Shown: positions 9,773 through 18,612 of the stretch, piece by piece
Layout: each line of letters starts with the position of its first letter
Position numbering within the stretch: the stretch's first letter is position 1
Source: an uncultured Saprospiraceae bacterium
GTDB lineage: Bacteria; Bacteroidota; Bacteroidia; Chitinophagales; Saprospiraceae
Direction: 5' to 3'
Assembly (NCBI GenBank): GCA_937941765.1
Contig: CALDGQ010000063.1
Coordinates: forward strand, 1 to 64,000
Length of the DNA stretch: 64,000 nt
Notes under the pieces: model-generated
Databases searched by the model: none
The model's input: the letters and a program-made list of their open reading frames with translations, nothing else
Told to the model about the DNA's origin: nothing
Program-made: the position numbers and the translations under genes

Positions 9773-11637
9773 TTCTTAATAATCTTTTCAATCCAAACTG
9801 TATTATTTGAAATTGATTGAACGGAGATGAAGTACATCCCGCTAGGCAAACTTGAAAGATCAATACTGATATCTTGATCAATAGCATTGGTTAAATCTTG
9901 ATGAATATTTCCCAATATATCTAATACAAGAATCTCATATTGAGACGTCATTCCTTCGATTTTGAAAATACCATTTGTAGGATTAGGATATAAAGTAAGT
10001 GCATCAACTTCCAATACTAGATCAGAAGTGGAAGTTATTTCATCGCACATATCTGCTTCAATAAATGCTTGATATTTTGGTGCAGGCATGATACTGAGAT
10101 CCTGATCAGATCGTTCGAGCAAACCCCAACTTCCAAACTGCGCACTTGGTTTGCTAGCGAAAACAAAATGACATAAAAGCATCGGCTCTTCTCTTGTGTT
10201 GAGGGTGCGGATCGAATCTATCCATTCTGTATATAAATCATACATCTCTGGAATAGTCTGTACTTCTAACAAAGCATCTGCATAAGTAGGCATGACGCCA
10301 AATGGAGTAGGAGTTAGATGTTGACCTCCTTCATAAAATGCAAGTGGTAAGTCCAGTGAATCAGCGATAGTTTTTATTCCTTTTATATAATCAAAACTTT
10401 CTTCTATTCCTTGATTAGCAAAATTAGCAACATCAAGAGCAGTTGCATTACTTCCTAAATTATCAAGCAATTCCTCATCAGATTCTGTGTAGGAAAAATA
10501 AAAAGTAGGGGAGATAGCATCAATACTATTCGGAGTTAAATTATAACAAATCCGTTCACTGACATCTAACCAACCGATCTGGACACCAGCAACTCGAGTG
10601 ATTCGATTCATTTCATTACTAAAGCTATTTGTCCATAGATCAAGTGCATTTTGAACATAAGGAACTAAGCCCTCTGGCCATGAAATATTCTGATCAATGC
10701 AACCATATTGATTAAGCCAATGTGTTTGACCAAAAATCCAGTTCCAAATTTCATTACTATATTCAACGTAAATATGACGATCAGATTCACATTGATCTCG
10801 AAACATATTTGCCATCTGTGTGATGTAGTCATTACTTGCTCGATGTGGAATACAAACCCACCCATCAACATCCAAATGATTGATCAATTGAATCATTAAT
10901 TCATAAGGAACTCCTTTGCGACTACTGTAAGTATAGTATTCTAATTGTGCACGTTCCGACCAACTTGCAAGTGTTGGATTGTCCCAATTTTCATCTGTTT
11001 GTCCCCAATTATTTGTATGTCCCCAATCCATAAATCTAATCGTAGAAAATGTCCCCAATCCATCCAACCATTCCTGATTGAACGGTTGCGTTGTGTAAGT
11101 ACTTTCTGTGCCTGGAATTAGCAGTCGCATATTTTGTACAGGATCATTTATATCTGACAGAATCATTCTGATTTCGAGAACACCATCTTCAGGAGTGACT
11201 ACATCAAATTCATATCTATTGGAATTGATCATAGTCAAATTAGTCATGGATCCCCAGATAGAAAAATCTCCAGTTCCATCCCAAAGCAAAGTGTAGGTAC
11301 CTGTTGGCCATGCATCCATCCCATCCCAAATAGTGGCTACATCTTGTTGGTAAGTTTCTCCAGGAATCGTTTGTGGAATATGAGTAGGGTAGCCATTGGC
11401 ATCATAGTCCAAAAAATCTGATAGGTTGGTGCTAAACGGATCGGCAGGATCATTGACCGCTTTGGTATACCATGGACGTGACATCTTCATCATGTTCGCG
11501 AATGGAATTTCTGTAGAATAATCAAAAACACCATTAATATTAATTCCTATATCAATCTTACAGCTGTATGGTAATTGCGCACTAGCATTTGCTGTAAAAA
11601 TAATAAGGATAAAAAAAATCAGATTAAACTTTTTCAT
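9769..11637 (-). CDS. Secreted glycoside-hydrolase-like protein with T9SS type A sorting domain
   Basis: The signal peptide is MKKFNLIFFILIIFTANASAQ. The central part looks like a clan-A (beta/alpha)8 glycoside hydrolase. EYSNEIWNW places a candidate acid/base Glu at residue 296 after a typical Asn, and FYEGGQH places a candidate nucleophile Glu at residue 436. Upstream, residues ~90-165 (PTGTYTLLWDGTGDFSIWG) look like a beta-sandwich module. The last ~75 residues begin LTLYPNPTNG and end WIEKIIKN, a standard T9SS type A sorting tail, so the protein should be secreted through the outer membrane. Substrate is not evident. The family resembles uncharacterised cellulose-binding-domain-like secreted proteins; no exact GH number is assigned. 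Confidence 0.72.
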   Translation of the reverse strand: MKKFNLIFFILIIFTANASAQLPYSCKIDIGININGVFDYSTEIPFANMMKMSRPWYTKAVNDPADPFSTNLSDFLDYDANGYPTHIPQTIPGETYQQDVATIWDGMDAWPTGTYTLLWDGTGDFSIWGSMTNLTMINSNRYEFDVVTPEDGVLEIRMILSDINDPVQNMRLLIPGTESTYTTQPFNQEWLDGLGTFSTIRFMDWGHTNNWGQTDENWDNPTLASWSERAQLEYYTYSSRKGVPYELMIQLINHLDVDGWVCIPHRASNDYITQMANMFRDQCESDRHIYVEYSNEIWNWIFGQTHWLNQYGCIDQNISWPEGLVPYVQNALDLWTNSFSNEMNRITRVAGVQIGWLDVSERICYNLTPNSIDAISPTFYFSYTESDEELLDNLGSNATALDVANFANQGIEESFDYIKGIKTIADSLDLPLAFYEGGQHLTPTPFGVMPTYADALLEVQTIPEMYDLYTEWIDSIRTLNTREEPMLLCHFVFASKPSAQFGSWGLLERSDQDLSIMPAPKYQAFIEADMCDEITSTSDLVLEVDALTLYPNPTNGIFKIEGMTSQYEILVLDILGNIHQDLTNAIDQDISIDLSSLPSGMYFISVQSISNNTVWIEKIIKN

Positions 11638-11840
11638 AATTCCTTAGGGTTGAAAATAAATGAAGTATATCGAGCTGAAAATTTATGCAACACAAATTAG
11701 ATATTTAATTGATGAATCTCTTAATTTCTAATTCGATTCTTTAGAATGCAACCGACAGATATAGAGAACATTCATTCATTAATGGACATATGATTTATAA
11801 AAATTATATCGCCAAGGGTAAACCAAATTGTGTTTCTTAG

Positions 11841-11893
11841 TGGTTATAACCAAACCTATATTTCGTATAAATAAATGCCTAGTTTCGTATAAA
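11841..11893. promoter_or_regulatory. Possible operator sites in a divergent intergenic region
   Basis: The 427-base gap 11638-12064 separates divergent genes and so must hold both promoters. It contains a perfect 12-base palindrome TGGTTATAACCA at 11841-11852. Two direct copies of TTTCGTATAAA follow at 11861-11871 and 11883-11893, spaced 22 bases (about two helical turns). No confident -7/-33 pair was found here. A regulator role is inferred from spacing and symmetry only. Confidence 0.3.
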
Positions 11894-12064
11894 GACTCCA
11901 CGAGACACGCTTAATCATTGTAGATTGAAGTATCATTAACAACAAATTCTGTATGATTTAAATTTTACTTTTTAGACAAATCAAGTTCTTTTTTTACAAA
12001 TACTGATTTAAGTATTTCCCAAAATGGAACTTGCTCATTTACAAATTATAAAATTGAATGTATT

Positions 12065-13057
12065 ATGAAAAAGGTAAAATTGAATTTTTTTGTGTTATTA
12101 GCAGCGATTGCTATATTTTCTACTTCTTGTTCCAAGCAAGAATATTATGATGGATTTGATGATTTGGATGCTGAATCAGAATGGACGGATGAAGACTATA
12201 GTGATGGAGGTGCTTCTAGTGATGATGATAGTTTTGATGATGGAGACCACGATGATCACAATCACAGCGAAGGCGTTGCAAGTTTGACTTCTTACAAAAT
12301 CATCGGGGAATCAATCGTGAAAATCAAAGACTTTAATGTGAGTGGCAATATGGTATCTTTCCAACAAGATATAGCCAAGCACCAAGCAATGTTTGAATAT
12401 TACACTAAAATAATTCCAGTTGAAGAGCGACAGAAAATTACTGAATTTATTGTCTTTCACGGTGAAGGGGAATTATATGGTTATGTTGAACCAATTAATC
12501 AAAATGATTTGAGTCAATGGAGAATGGGATTGGCAATAGATCAAGCAGATAATATTGATGCGATTGATTTTGGAAATGAATTTGCGTACACGGTTGTGCA
12601 CGAGTATGGTCACGTACTGACATTAAATAATGAACAAATTGCTGTTGGTGGAAATGAAAACAATTGTCCAAATTTTCACACAGGAGAAGGTTGTAGTAAT
12701 GCGAACTCATACATCAATGCGCTTTTCGAATTAGGTTGGGCAGATATCTATCAAGAGTTTGAGAATAGTGGTGGAGACGGATATGCATTGTTTGGCAAAT
12801 ATCCAGATCGCTTTGTTTCTGAATATGCAGCGACCAATCCAGGTGAAGATATTGCAGAAGTATTTACAGTTTTTGTCATCCAAGATCAAATGCCAAATGG
12901 GAATACCATCGCTAATAAAAAAGTACGGATGATGTACGATTATCCTGAGTTGGTACAATTAAGAACTCAAATTAGACAAGATCCGTCAGTTAGAGCAATT
13001 GATCCAGGTAGTTTGAAGAAGTTGAGTCGAAAACTTTTTACAAAGGCTAAGATTTGA
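12065..13057 (+). CDS. Lipoprotein with zinc metallopeptidase (HExxH) domain
   Basis: The signal peptide ends in the lipobox FSTSC (Cys at residue ~22), so the protein should be an inner or outer membrane lipoprotein. Residues ~30-75 are an Asp/Ser/His-rich acidic linker (GDHDDHNHSEG). The catalytic zinc motif HEYGH starts at His179, and a Glu-rich segment PGEDIAEVFTVFV ~85 residues later is a likely third-ligand helix, giving a gluzincin-like layout. The Asp/His linker could bind calcium or zinc. There is no clear family name; it resembles uncharacterised putative zinc-binding peptidases of Bacteroidota. A terminator follows the gene. Confidence 0.75.
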   Translation: MKKVKLNFFVLLAAIAIFSTSCSKQEYYDGFDDLDAESEWTDEDYSDGGASSDDDSFDDGDHDDHNHSEGVASLTSYKIIGESIVKIKDFNVSGNMVSFQQDIAKHQAMFEYYTKIIPVEERQKITEFIVFHGEGELYGYVEPINQNDLSQWRMGLAIDQADNIDAIDFGNEFAYTVVHEYGHVLTLNNEQIAVGGNENNCPNFHTGEGCSNANSYINALFELGWADIYQEFENSGGDGYALFGKYPDRFVSEYAATNPGEDIAEVFTVFVIQDQMPNGNTIANKKVRMMYDYPELVQLRTQIRQDPSVRAIDPGSLKKLSRKLFTKAKI

Positions 13058-13094
13058 GGAATTAAAAATTAGTAAATTGGAAATTAAAAATAGG

Positions 13095-13135
13095 ACCGTT
13101 ATGACGCGCGTTTGCGTTGTAGCGGTTTTTTTTTT
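13095..13135 (+). terminator. Intrinsic terminator after the metallopeptidase gene
   Basis: ACCGTTATGACGC (13095-13107) pairs with GCGTTGTAGCGGT (13114-13126) through 13 pairs including three G:U, followed by a run of ten T. The left arm overlaps the AAATTAAAAATAGGACCGTT inverted-repeat end described separately, so this terminator may have come from that element. Confidence 0.75.
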
Positions 13136-13299
13136 GTTAATCGGGTTCAATTTTTGAATTCAATTCGTAGATATATCCATCCCTGGTCCCAAGTTCCTTG
13201 GGTCCTTCCCTTACCTTTTTTAAAAAGGAAGGGGAGCACGTGAACTTGCGAGCTCACGTAATCACCAACGAATCCATTTCATAAATTATTAATCATCAA

Positions 13300-13430
13300 T
13301 TATTTCTTCTGATACAACTTCAAATACCTCGGAATATACTTTCGAATAATATCAAACTCCAAGTTAATCTCAGTACCCGATTCAAAAGAATTGAAATTGG
13401 TGTGTTCGTAATTAGGTGGAATTATAAGCC
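13300..13430 (-). pseudogene. Decayed 3' fragment of a second riboflavin synthase gene
   Basis: Read on the minus strand, this stretch translates as IIPPNYEHTNFNSFESG followed by TEINLEFDIIRKYIPRYLK and ends LYQKK before a TAA at 13302-13300. It is a close match to the last ~40 residues of the intact RibE at 14790-15383 (IIPYTYEHTNFNAFESG..., INLEFDIIGKYISRY). Just upstream in frame is a TGA, and no further homology is visible, so no functional protein can be made. The orientation is the same as the intact gene ~1.5 kb away. It is a partial duplication or the scar of a deleted paralogue. Confidence 0.8.
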
Positions 13431-13685
13431 AATATCAATTGAGTTCTTTAAAAATATTCAAAAAGAATTTGTTTTTATTAGATGTGAGTTCTTGAGAAAT
13501 CAGAAATTTAGGATGATGTGAATATCAGTGTAAGGTTCTTTGGCGAGACGCCAAAACCAACGAATTTTCGTGTTTCTTTATCCTAGAGAATAAATAGAAG
13601 ATTCGATTTTACTACTGATGCAAACTCCCAGAATGGGTTATCAAGTATGCACAGGTAACAACGGTCTATTTTTAATTTTACATTT

Positions 13686-14126
13686 TCAATTTTTCATTCT
13701 CTTTACCAATCCATAAAGTACCTGAACAGTAGCAATGACGATAGCAACTGCTCCAGAATTCAATAAAAAATTCACGATTGCTTCTTTTTCTTGAGTGGTT
13801 CCAAAACCAGCTCCCGCCATTGGTGTTCCAGAAATCGTACCCCAAGCGGCACCTAATACCAACGCGATCCAAATACCGTACATGCTGTAAACACTCAATC
13901 GATAGCACCATGTTAATGTGTTGTTGGAAAGTTTCAATCGACTCCATATCAATCCTAATAAAATTAAAACGAATCCATGTTGCATACCTGATAGATGGGC
14001 AGACAACCCTAGTTTCGGATTTTTGAAAGAAGGAATCGCCATTCCATTTAATAAACCTAATAAAAATAAAAGGACACCTGCGACAATTAATTTTTGGATG
14101 TGCTCACGCTCTTTGATCGTTTCCAT
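13686..14126 (-). CDS. Hydroxylaminobenzene mutase-like integral membrane protein (HabA/HabB family)
   Basis: The protein has 146 residues with about four transmembrane helices (roughly residues 12-30, 48-62, 78-98, 120-141). The pattern LLFLLGLLNGMAIP, NPKLGLSAHLSGMQHG and LILLGLIW closely follows the known hydroxylaminobenzene mutases, in which the segment between helices one and two is NPRMGLSxHLEGxxNG. Those enzymes isomerise hydroxylaminobenzene to 2-aminophenol in nitroarene degradation. No nitroreductase or ring-cleavage gene is nearby, so the real substrate is uncertain and the family name may cover a wider role. It is the first gene after the Crp/Fnr gene on the same strand, ~80 bases apart. 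Confidence 0.65.
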   Translation of the reverse strand: METIKEREHIQKLIVAGVLLFLLGLLNGMAIPSFKNPKLGLSAHLSGMQHGFVLILLGLIWSRLKLSNNTLTWCYRLSVYSMYGIWIALVLGAAWGTISGTPMAGAGFGTTQEKEAIVNFLLNSGAVAIVIATVQVLYGLVKRMKN

Positions 14127-14205
14127 ATAGTAGGTTGTTTTTTGAAAAAATCAAATTTATACTATGATGAAAACTATTTCTTTAACAAATGATAAATAAT
14201 GGATT

Positions 14206-14787
14206 TTATTTGGTGTCAGAATTGGTTTGAAAAGTGGCGCGAATTCTACTTAAAGAAACTTGAGTAATACCTAGATAGGAAGCGATATGTTTTAATGGCA
14301 CTTTTTGTATAAGTTGGTTGTCGTTCAACAAAGTGGCATATCTTTCTTTGGCAGAATAAAACTGAATACTTTCAATCCTTTCGACTAGCGCCAGATATGC
14401 ACTTTCGAGTAGTAATCGATAAAGTCTTTCAATGTTGGGGTAGGTGTCAAAAAGTTGGAAAAATTTATGAGCATTGATGGAAACTAATGCGCCATTTTCA
14501 AGCACTTGAATCGCTTTTGAAGAAGGTTGTTGGGTTAATAAACTTTTAATCCTGGTGACAAGATCACCTGCTAAAGCAAAATATTCGGTGACCTCATTTT
14601 CATCTTTATAATAAAAAATTCTAACAACACCCGATTTTAAAAAATATAGATTTTTAGATGTACTTTGAATTGGTTCTAGAATTTCATGTTTTTTAACTTC
14701 AATAATTTTACAAGTTGAGCTAATGGCATTTTTTTCAACTTCGGTAAGTTTTTGAAATTGCTCGAAATAATCGAAGAGGTCTTGCAT
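14206..14787 (-). CDS. Crp/Fnr family transcriptional regulator
   Basis: The N-terminal ~120 residues form a cyclic-nucleotide-binding-like beta-roll (KNLYFLKSGVVRIFYY, GDLVTRIKSLL). The C-terminal part is a winged helix-turn-helix with VPLKHIASYLGITQVSLSRI as the recognition helix. At 193 residues it is typical of the short Bacteroidota Crp-like regulators. The canonical cAMP-contact Arg-Ser pair is not evident, and there are no Fnr-type cysteines at the N-terminus, so the effector is unknown. The start is only 2 bases after the ribE stop, so it is co-transcribed with riboflavin synthase, an unusual partner. Confidence 0.88.
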   Translation of the reverse strand: MQDLFDYFEQFQKLTEVEKNAISSTCKIIEVKKHEILEPIQSTSKNLYFLKSGVVRIFYYKDENEVTEYFALAGDLVTRIKSLLTQQPSSKAIQVLENGALVSINAHKFFQLFDTYPNIERLYRLLLESAYLALVERIESIQFYSAKERYATLLNDNQLIQKVPLKHIASYLGITQVSLSRIRATFQTNSDTK

Positions 14788-14789
14788 AA

Positions 14790-15383
14790 TTATTGCTTAT
14801 ACAATTCCGCATACCTCGAAATATACTTCCCAATAATATCAAACTCCAAGTTAATTGCTGTTCCCGATTCGAAAGCATTAAAATTGGTATGTTCGTAAGT
14901 GTAAGGGATGATCGCAACAGTAAATAAATCATCAACGGGATTAATAACGGTTAAGCTAACACCGTTTACACAGATGGATCCTTTGTCGACTAAAATATAT
15001 TTTTCAGAAGGAAGGTACTTGAAAGTAAAGAACCAACTACCATTCGCTTCTTCTTTCTTGACACAAGTTCCAGGCATGTCTACATGGCCTTGTACGATGT
15101 GTCCATCTAGCCGTGCATTCATGCGCATGGCTCTTTCAAGATTGACTTGGTCTCCGATTTTGAGTCCTTTAAGATTCGTTTTGTTCATCGTCTCTAGAAT
15201 CGCAGTGACGGTATGGGTCTCATCAGTCAATTCAGTAACGGTCAAACAAACTCCATTGTGGGATACACTTTGATCTACCTTTAATTCTGAACTAATAGGA
15301 GAGGAGATGGTGAAATGGAAATTGGTGCCTTCTTCTACAATATTTTTGACGATGCCAAGTGATTCTATAATTCCTGTAAACAT
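14790..15383 (-). CDS. ribE: Riboflavin synthase, alpha chain
   Basis: It converts two 6,7-dimethyl-8-ribityllumazine molecules to riboflavin and a pyrimidinedione. The N-terminus MFTGIIESLGIV is diagnostic. Two lumazine-binding repeats are visible: SVSHNGVCLTVTEL with AMRMNARLDGHIVQGHVD, then SICVNGVSLTVINP with INLEFDIIGKYISR. Length (197 residues) is normal. The gene stands alone from other rib genes and is followed after 2 bases by the Crp/Fnr gene. A TATATTTG box 38 bases upstream is a likely promoter. A fragment homologous to its 3' end is at 13300-13430. Confidence 0.97.
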   Translation of the reverse strand: MFTGIIESLGIVKNIVEEGTNFHFTISSPISSELKVDQSVSHNGVCLTVTELTDETHTVTAILETMNKTNLKGLKIGDQVNLERAMRMNARLDGHIVQGHVDMPGTCVKKEEANGSWFFTFKYLPSEKYILVDKGSICVNGVSLTVINPVDDLFTVAIIPYTYEHTNFNAFESGTAINLEFDIIGKYISRYAELYKQ

Positions 15384-15420
15384 GTTGTTGTAATATTTGC
15401 TTAGATTTTTGTTCTTATTG

Positions 15421-15428
15421 CAAATATA
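15421..15428 (-). promoter_or_regulatory. Bacteroidota-type -7 box of ribE
   Basis: On the minus strand this reads TATATTTG, fitting the TAnnTTTG consensus of the Bacteroidota primary sigma factor. It ends 38 bases before the ribE ATG. No clear TTTG at -33 is present. Confidence 0.45.
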
Positions 15429-15522
15429 AACAATGATTAGAGGGTTTTGTTTATCATACTACAACTTCTTTATAAAATCTATATACTTGCATTTGTAACG
15501 CTCCGAGAGCTCATTTAAGCGA

Positions 15523-18300
15523 TTACCGAATCACTTCAATCCAACCATTTAATACCTCTGCACCTTGTTCTATACCAGTCACTCGATTTTCAAAAACCTT
15601 ACAAGTATAATAGTAGGTTCCTTCAGCAACGTCTTTTCCATCTTCTGTTTTCCCATCCCAATTAATATCTGGATTGGTGGTTTGGAAAACTAGATTTCCC
15701 CAACGGTTAAAAATATTGATTTCGATACTATTGATGAAGCGATATGGGTATGGAATAAACAACTCATTGGCACCATCACCATTTGGGGTAAATACATTTG
15801 GTAAAATATATTCGGGACAATTATCAACACAGAAAACATTGCTATAAACACTTTCATTTGAGAAAGAATCAACAGCGGTGACCGCATAACAACCAGCAAT
15901 ACCTATATCAGGTTGATGCATAAAGAAAGTATCTAACGCCAAAATATTCTCCGCTAATGTTATAAATTCCGCTGATGGATTGGATGCATAGTAAATGTTA
16001 TAAAAGACAACGTCATCTGTTTCTGCACAGAAATTAATTGGATTGGTCCAACTTAAGTTGTTGAGGAATGCTTCTTCCGGTGTGCCTTCAATCGCTTGAT
16101 CACAGATATTCGTGATGTCCAATACTGGCGGACAAGGTGGTATGGTGTCTAATGGAGTTCCACAATTTTCTTGTGAGAAATTAAAGATCGGATTAATAAT
16201 CCCTTCAATTCCATAAGAACCGGTACTTCTAACTTTATAACAATATTCTCTACCATTCAGTAAGCCTTCATCGGAATACATTTGTGTAAAAGAAGTCCCA
16301 ATTGAATCAAATAGTAAGGTTGCTTCATTTTGGCGATATATCGTGTATATATAGTTGTCCCAAGGAACTAATTCTTCCCAAAATAAATTGTTCGTCTCAT
16401 CTGTAGAAGCAATGTTTAAATAAACGGAAGAGGCAACATTGGTAAAGCCATACGGTTCCAACCCAGCATCATAATCACCATTGATATAAAATGCGATATG
16501 ATAACTATAAGCATTATCCAATGTATTCAATCCATTGTCAATATAGACGGTATCATTCGCAGAAAAATAGGTGTCACTTGTCCACACTGCTCCCGGAATA
16601 AGTTCCAATCCATCTTCTGTCATTCCTGTCGCTCGATATAATTCATAGGTATAAGGACCAGGATTAAATAAGGTGTCCAAGTCATCGGCTACTGGTTTTG
16701 TCCACCGGACTTCGATGCTTCCATTATTTTGATCTGTTGACAATACATCTACGTTTGTAATCAATGGGATATCTCTGCTCAACTGAACACAAAACTCATT
16801 AGAGGGTAAACTCTCCACTTTATTATATGGAATGTTAGCAGGTGCTGGAGTTCGTTTTGCAAATTCCGCTAAGACTCGATAACAATAAGTTCTACCTCTT
16901 TCAACCTCCGTATCTAAATATGTGTATCTATTGTTTTCAATTGTGTTGACGGTATCAAATTCAATTTTTTCATAACCTCGACCTTCCAATCCACCTCGAC
17001 ATGTATCGATTTGAAATTGATTGCTACCTTCTTTTCTCCATACTGAGAAGTCGAAAAAATAATCCTCTTCTGCTTCTTGACAATCGTAGGGCAATTCCCA
17101 ACTCACCTTGACTTGACCTGGGCCAGCTTCTGCTTGTACATCTTCCACAGGTGGTCCTGCTACTTTGATTCGAACCGTTTTCAATGAAAATAAACCATTG
17201 TCACCAAAGAAATCATCTACTGCTTTAAATACCACAGAGTAGGGTTGATCTGAAATGTGTTCACAACTGGTTTGCCATCTAAAGACACCAGTCAATGGTT
17301 GGCTATTGTATCCATCTGCAACATCAAATTCTGCTGGACTATAATCTAAAATAAAGGGTCCACCTAATGCACTTAGGGCAACTAATTGTTCGGATTCTTC
17401 AATAGGAGCGGTGGCCACTACCTCAAATTCGATTAGATCGCCAGCGATTACACAAAGTTCGTCAACCGTTTCAACTACTGGAGGTTCATTATCACAGTCT
17501 TCAATTAAGATTTGCATATCTCTAATGAGTGTATCAATTGGAATTCCGTTTCGATATTCAACAATAATCATTGCAATGTTGTACTCGCATTCTTCTTGAG
17601 GAACTTGCCAATATAAATCACCGGTAATTTCATTTAAGTCTAAGATATTATCAGGACCAGGAATAGACTGGTCTGGAAATTCATAGTTGGGTACTGGTAA
17701 TCCAACATCTTGTAGGGGAACAATCAAATGATAGGATAGACTGTCACCATCCGGATCATAAGCATTTGGATTGTGAATAAAAGGTTGACCTATACAGCCA
17801 ATATCAATTGGTGGTTGCAATAAAATCGGTGAACTATTATAACCTTGTACTTGCGGATTGAAAAATGTTACGGTTGTTTCTAAATGAAAAGGGACATTAT
17901 CAGATCCAGGATCATTGACATTACAAATTCCTCCATTTCGATTAGGGTCGGTCATCGAAATCGTATAGTGTGCTTGACCAGCATAGGTATGTGATTTGAC
18001 GTATAGATTTTTCTTGGTATCGTTTGCTAATAATTCTCCTTGTGGAATTCCATCAGAATCTAATGGTCCATTTGTACGAACGGCCCAAACACAATCACCG
18101 TCTCCCCAGCAAATTTCTAAACTATCACGATCGGCTGGAATACTACTTGCTTTTGTATAAGTTGTAATCGTTGCGATGACTGTCAGATCTCCAATCTGCT
18201 CATAGGTGATTTCTCCCGCTCGATTGTGGGTTGCCATTAAATTGCTACTGATAAGTAGTATTAATAAGATCGGAAAAAGAACACGTAAGGATTGAATCAT
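15523..18300 (-). CDS. Large secreted protein with fibronectin III-like domains and T9SS type B sorting domain
   Basis: The protein has 925 residues with a signal peptide (MIQSLRVLFPILLILLISSNLMA). The first ~380 residues contain cadherin-like/PKD-like beta modules (RAGEITYEQIGDLTVIATI, YDPDGDSLSY). Several fibronectin type III-like modules follow, from ~395 to ~810 (VQAEAGPGQVKVSWELPYDC, IEVRWTKP, NLFWEELVPW). The last ~90 residues start LPNVFTPNGDGANELF, contain FNRWGNLVFQT and NWDGKTEDGKDV, and end in GWIEVIR. This is the gliding-motility-associated C-terminal domain, a T9SS type B sorting signal. The role is probably at the cell surface, in adhesion or matrix, but no catalytic motif is seen. 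Expression signals in the 454-base upstream gap are not clear. Confidence 0.88.
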   Translation of the reverse strand: MIQSLRVLFPILLILLISSNLMATHNRAGEITYEQIGDLTVIATITTYTKASSIPADRDSLEICWGDGDCVWAVRTNGPLDSDGIPQGELLANDTKKNLYVKSHTYAGQAHYTISMTDPNRNGGICNVNDPGSDNVPFHLETTVTFFNPQVQGYNSSPILLQPPIDIGCIGQPFIHNPNAYDPDGDSLSYHLIVPLQDVGLPVPNYEFPDQSIPGPDNILDLNEITGDLYWQVPQEECEYNIAMIIVEYRNGIPIDTLIRDMQILIEDCDNEPPVVETVDELCVIAGDLIEFEVVATAPIEESEQLVALSALGGPFILDYSPAEFDVADGYNSQPLTGVFRWQTSCEHISDQPYSVVFKAVDDFFGDNGLFSLKTVRIKVAGPPVEDVQAEAGPGQVKVSWELPYDCQEAEEDYFFDFSVWRKEGSNQFQIDTCRGGLEGRGYEKIEFDTVNTIENNRYTYLDTEVERGRTYCYRVLAEFAKRTPAPANIPYNKVESLPSNEFCVQLSRDIPLITNVDVLSTDQNNGSIEVRWTKPVADDLDTLFNPGPYTYELYRATGMTEDGLELIPGAVWTSDTYFSANDTVYIDNGLNTLDNAYSYHIAFYINGDYDAGLEPYGFTNVASSVYLNIASTDETNNLFWEELVPWDNYIYTIYRQNEATLLFDSIGTSFTQMYSDEGLLNGREYCYKVRSTGSYGIEGIINPIFNFSQENCGTPLDTIPPCPPVLDITNICDQAIEGTPEEAFLNNLSWTNPINFCAETDDVVFYNIYYASNPSAEFITLAENILALDTFFMHQPDIGIAGCYAVTAVDSFSNESVYSNVFCVDNCPEYILPNVFTPNGDGANELFIPYPYRFINSIEINIFNRWGNLVFQTTNPDINWDGKTEDGKDVAEGTYYYTCKVFENRVTGIEQGAEVLNGWIEVIR

Positions 18301-18612
18301 GGAGTAGGTATTATGAGTCTGTACATTGCTGCAATTTCTAAAAATTGGTGGAAATCTTAATATAAATCCTTTATGATGGCCAAAGTTTAAAAAATTGGGC
18401 GTATCTCTTTATAATTGAACGAAAAACATTCATTTATAGTTTGTAATATTTTACGGTTAATACGTAAAAGTGTTTACAAAATAGCAATATAGTTGTTTGA
18501 ATACAGATAGTTTGTGTGGGAAAGGGGGAAGTTGTGTTTAGGAACTGGGTTTTAGCCGTTACTAATCTTATTATTTCACTGTTTTTGTAAGTTAGAATTT
18601 AACCTTCAAGAC

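Larger units (their letters stand above)
13081..13679. repeat. Inverted-repeat-bounded segment containing a ribE remnant
   Basis: The 628-base gap 13058-13685 has matching inverted ends. AAATTAAAAATAGGACCGTT is at 13081-13100 and continues ATGAC. The complement of AAAATTAAAAATAGACCGTT plus GTTAC-like sequence lies at 13655-13679. They differ by one inserted base and two substitutions. Between them lie the terminator at 13095, a short hairpin around 13228-13253, and the decayed riboflavin synthase fragment at 13300-13430. The same end sequence bounds the palindrome at 9570-9760. No transposase is seen. Confidence 0.55.
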
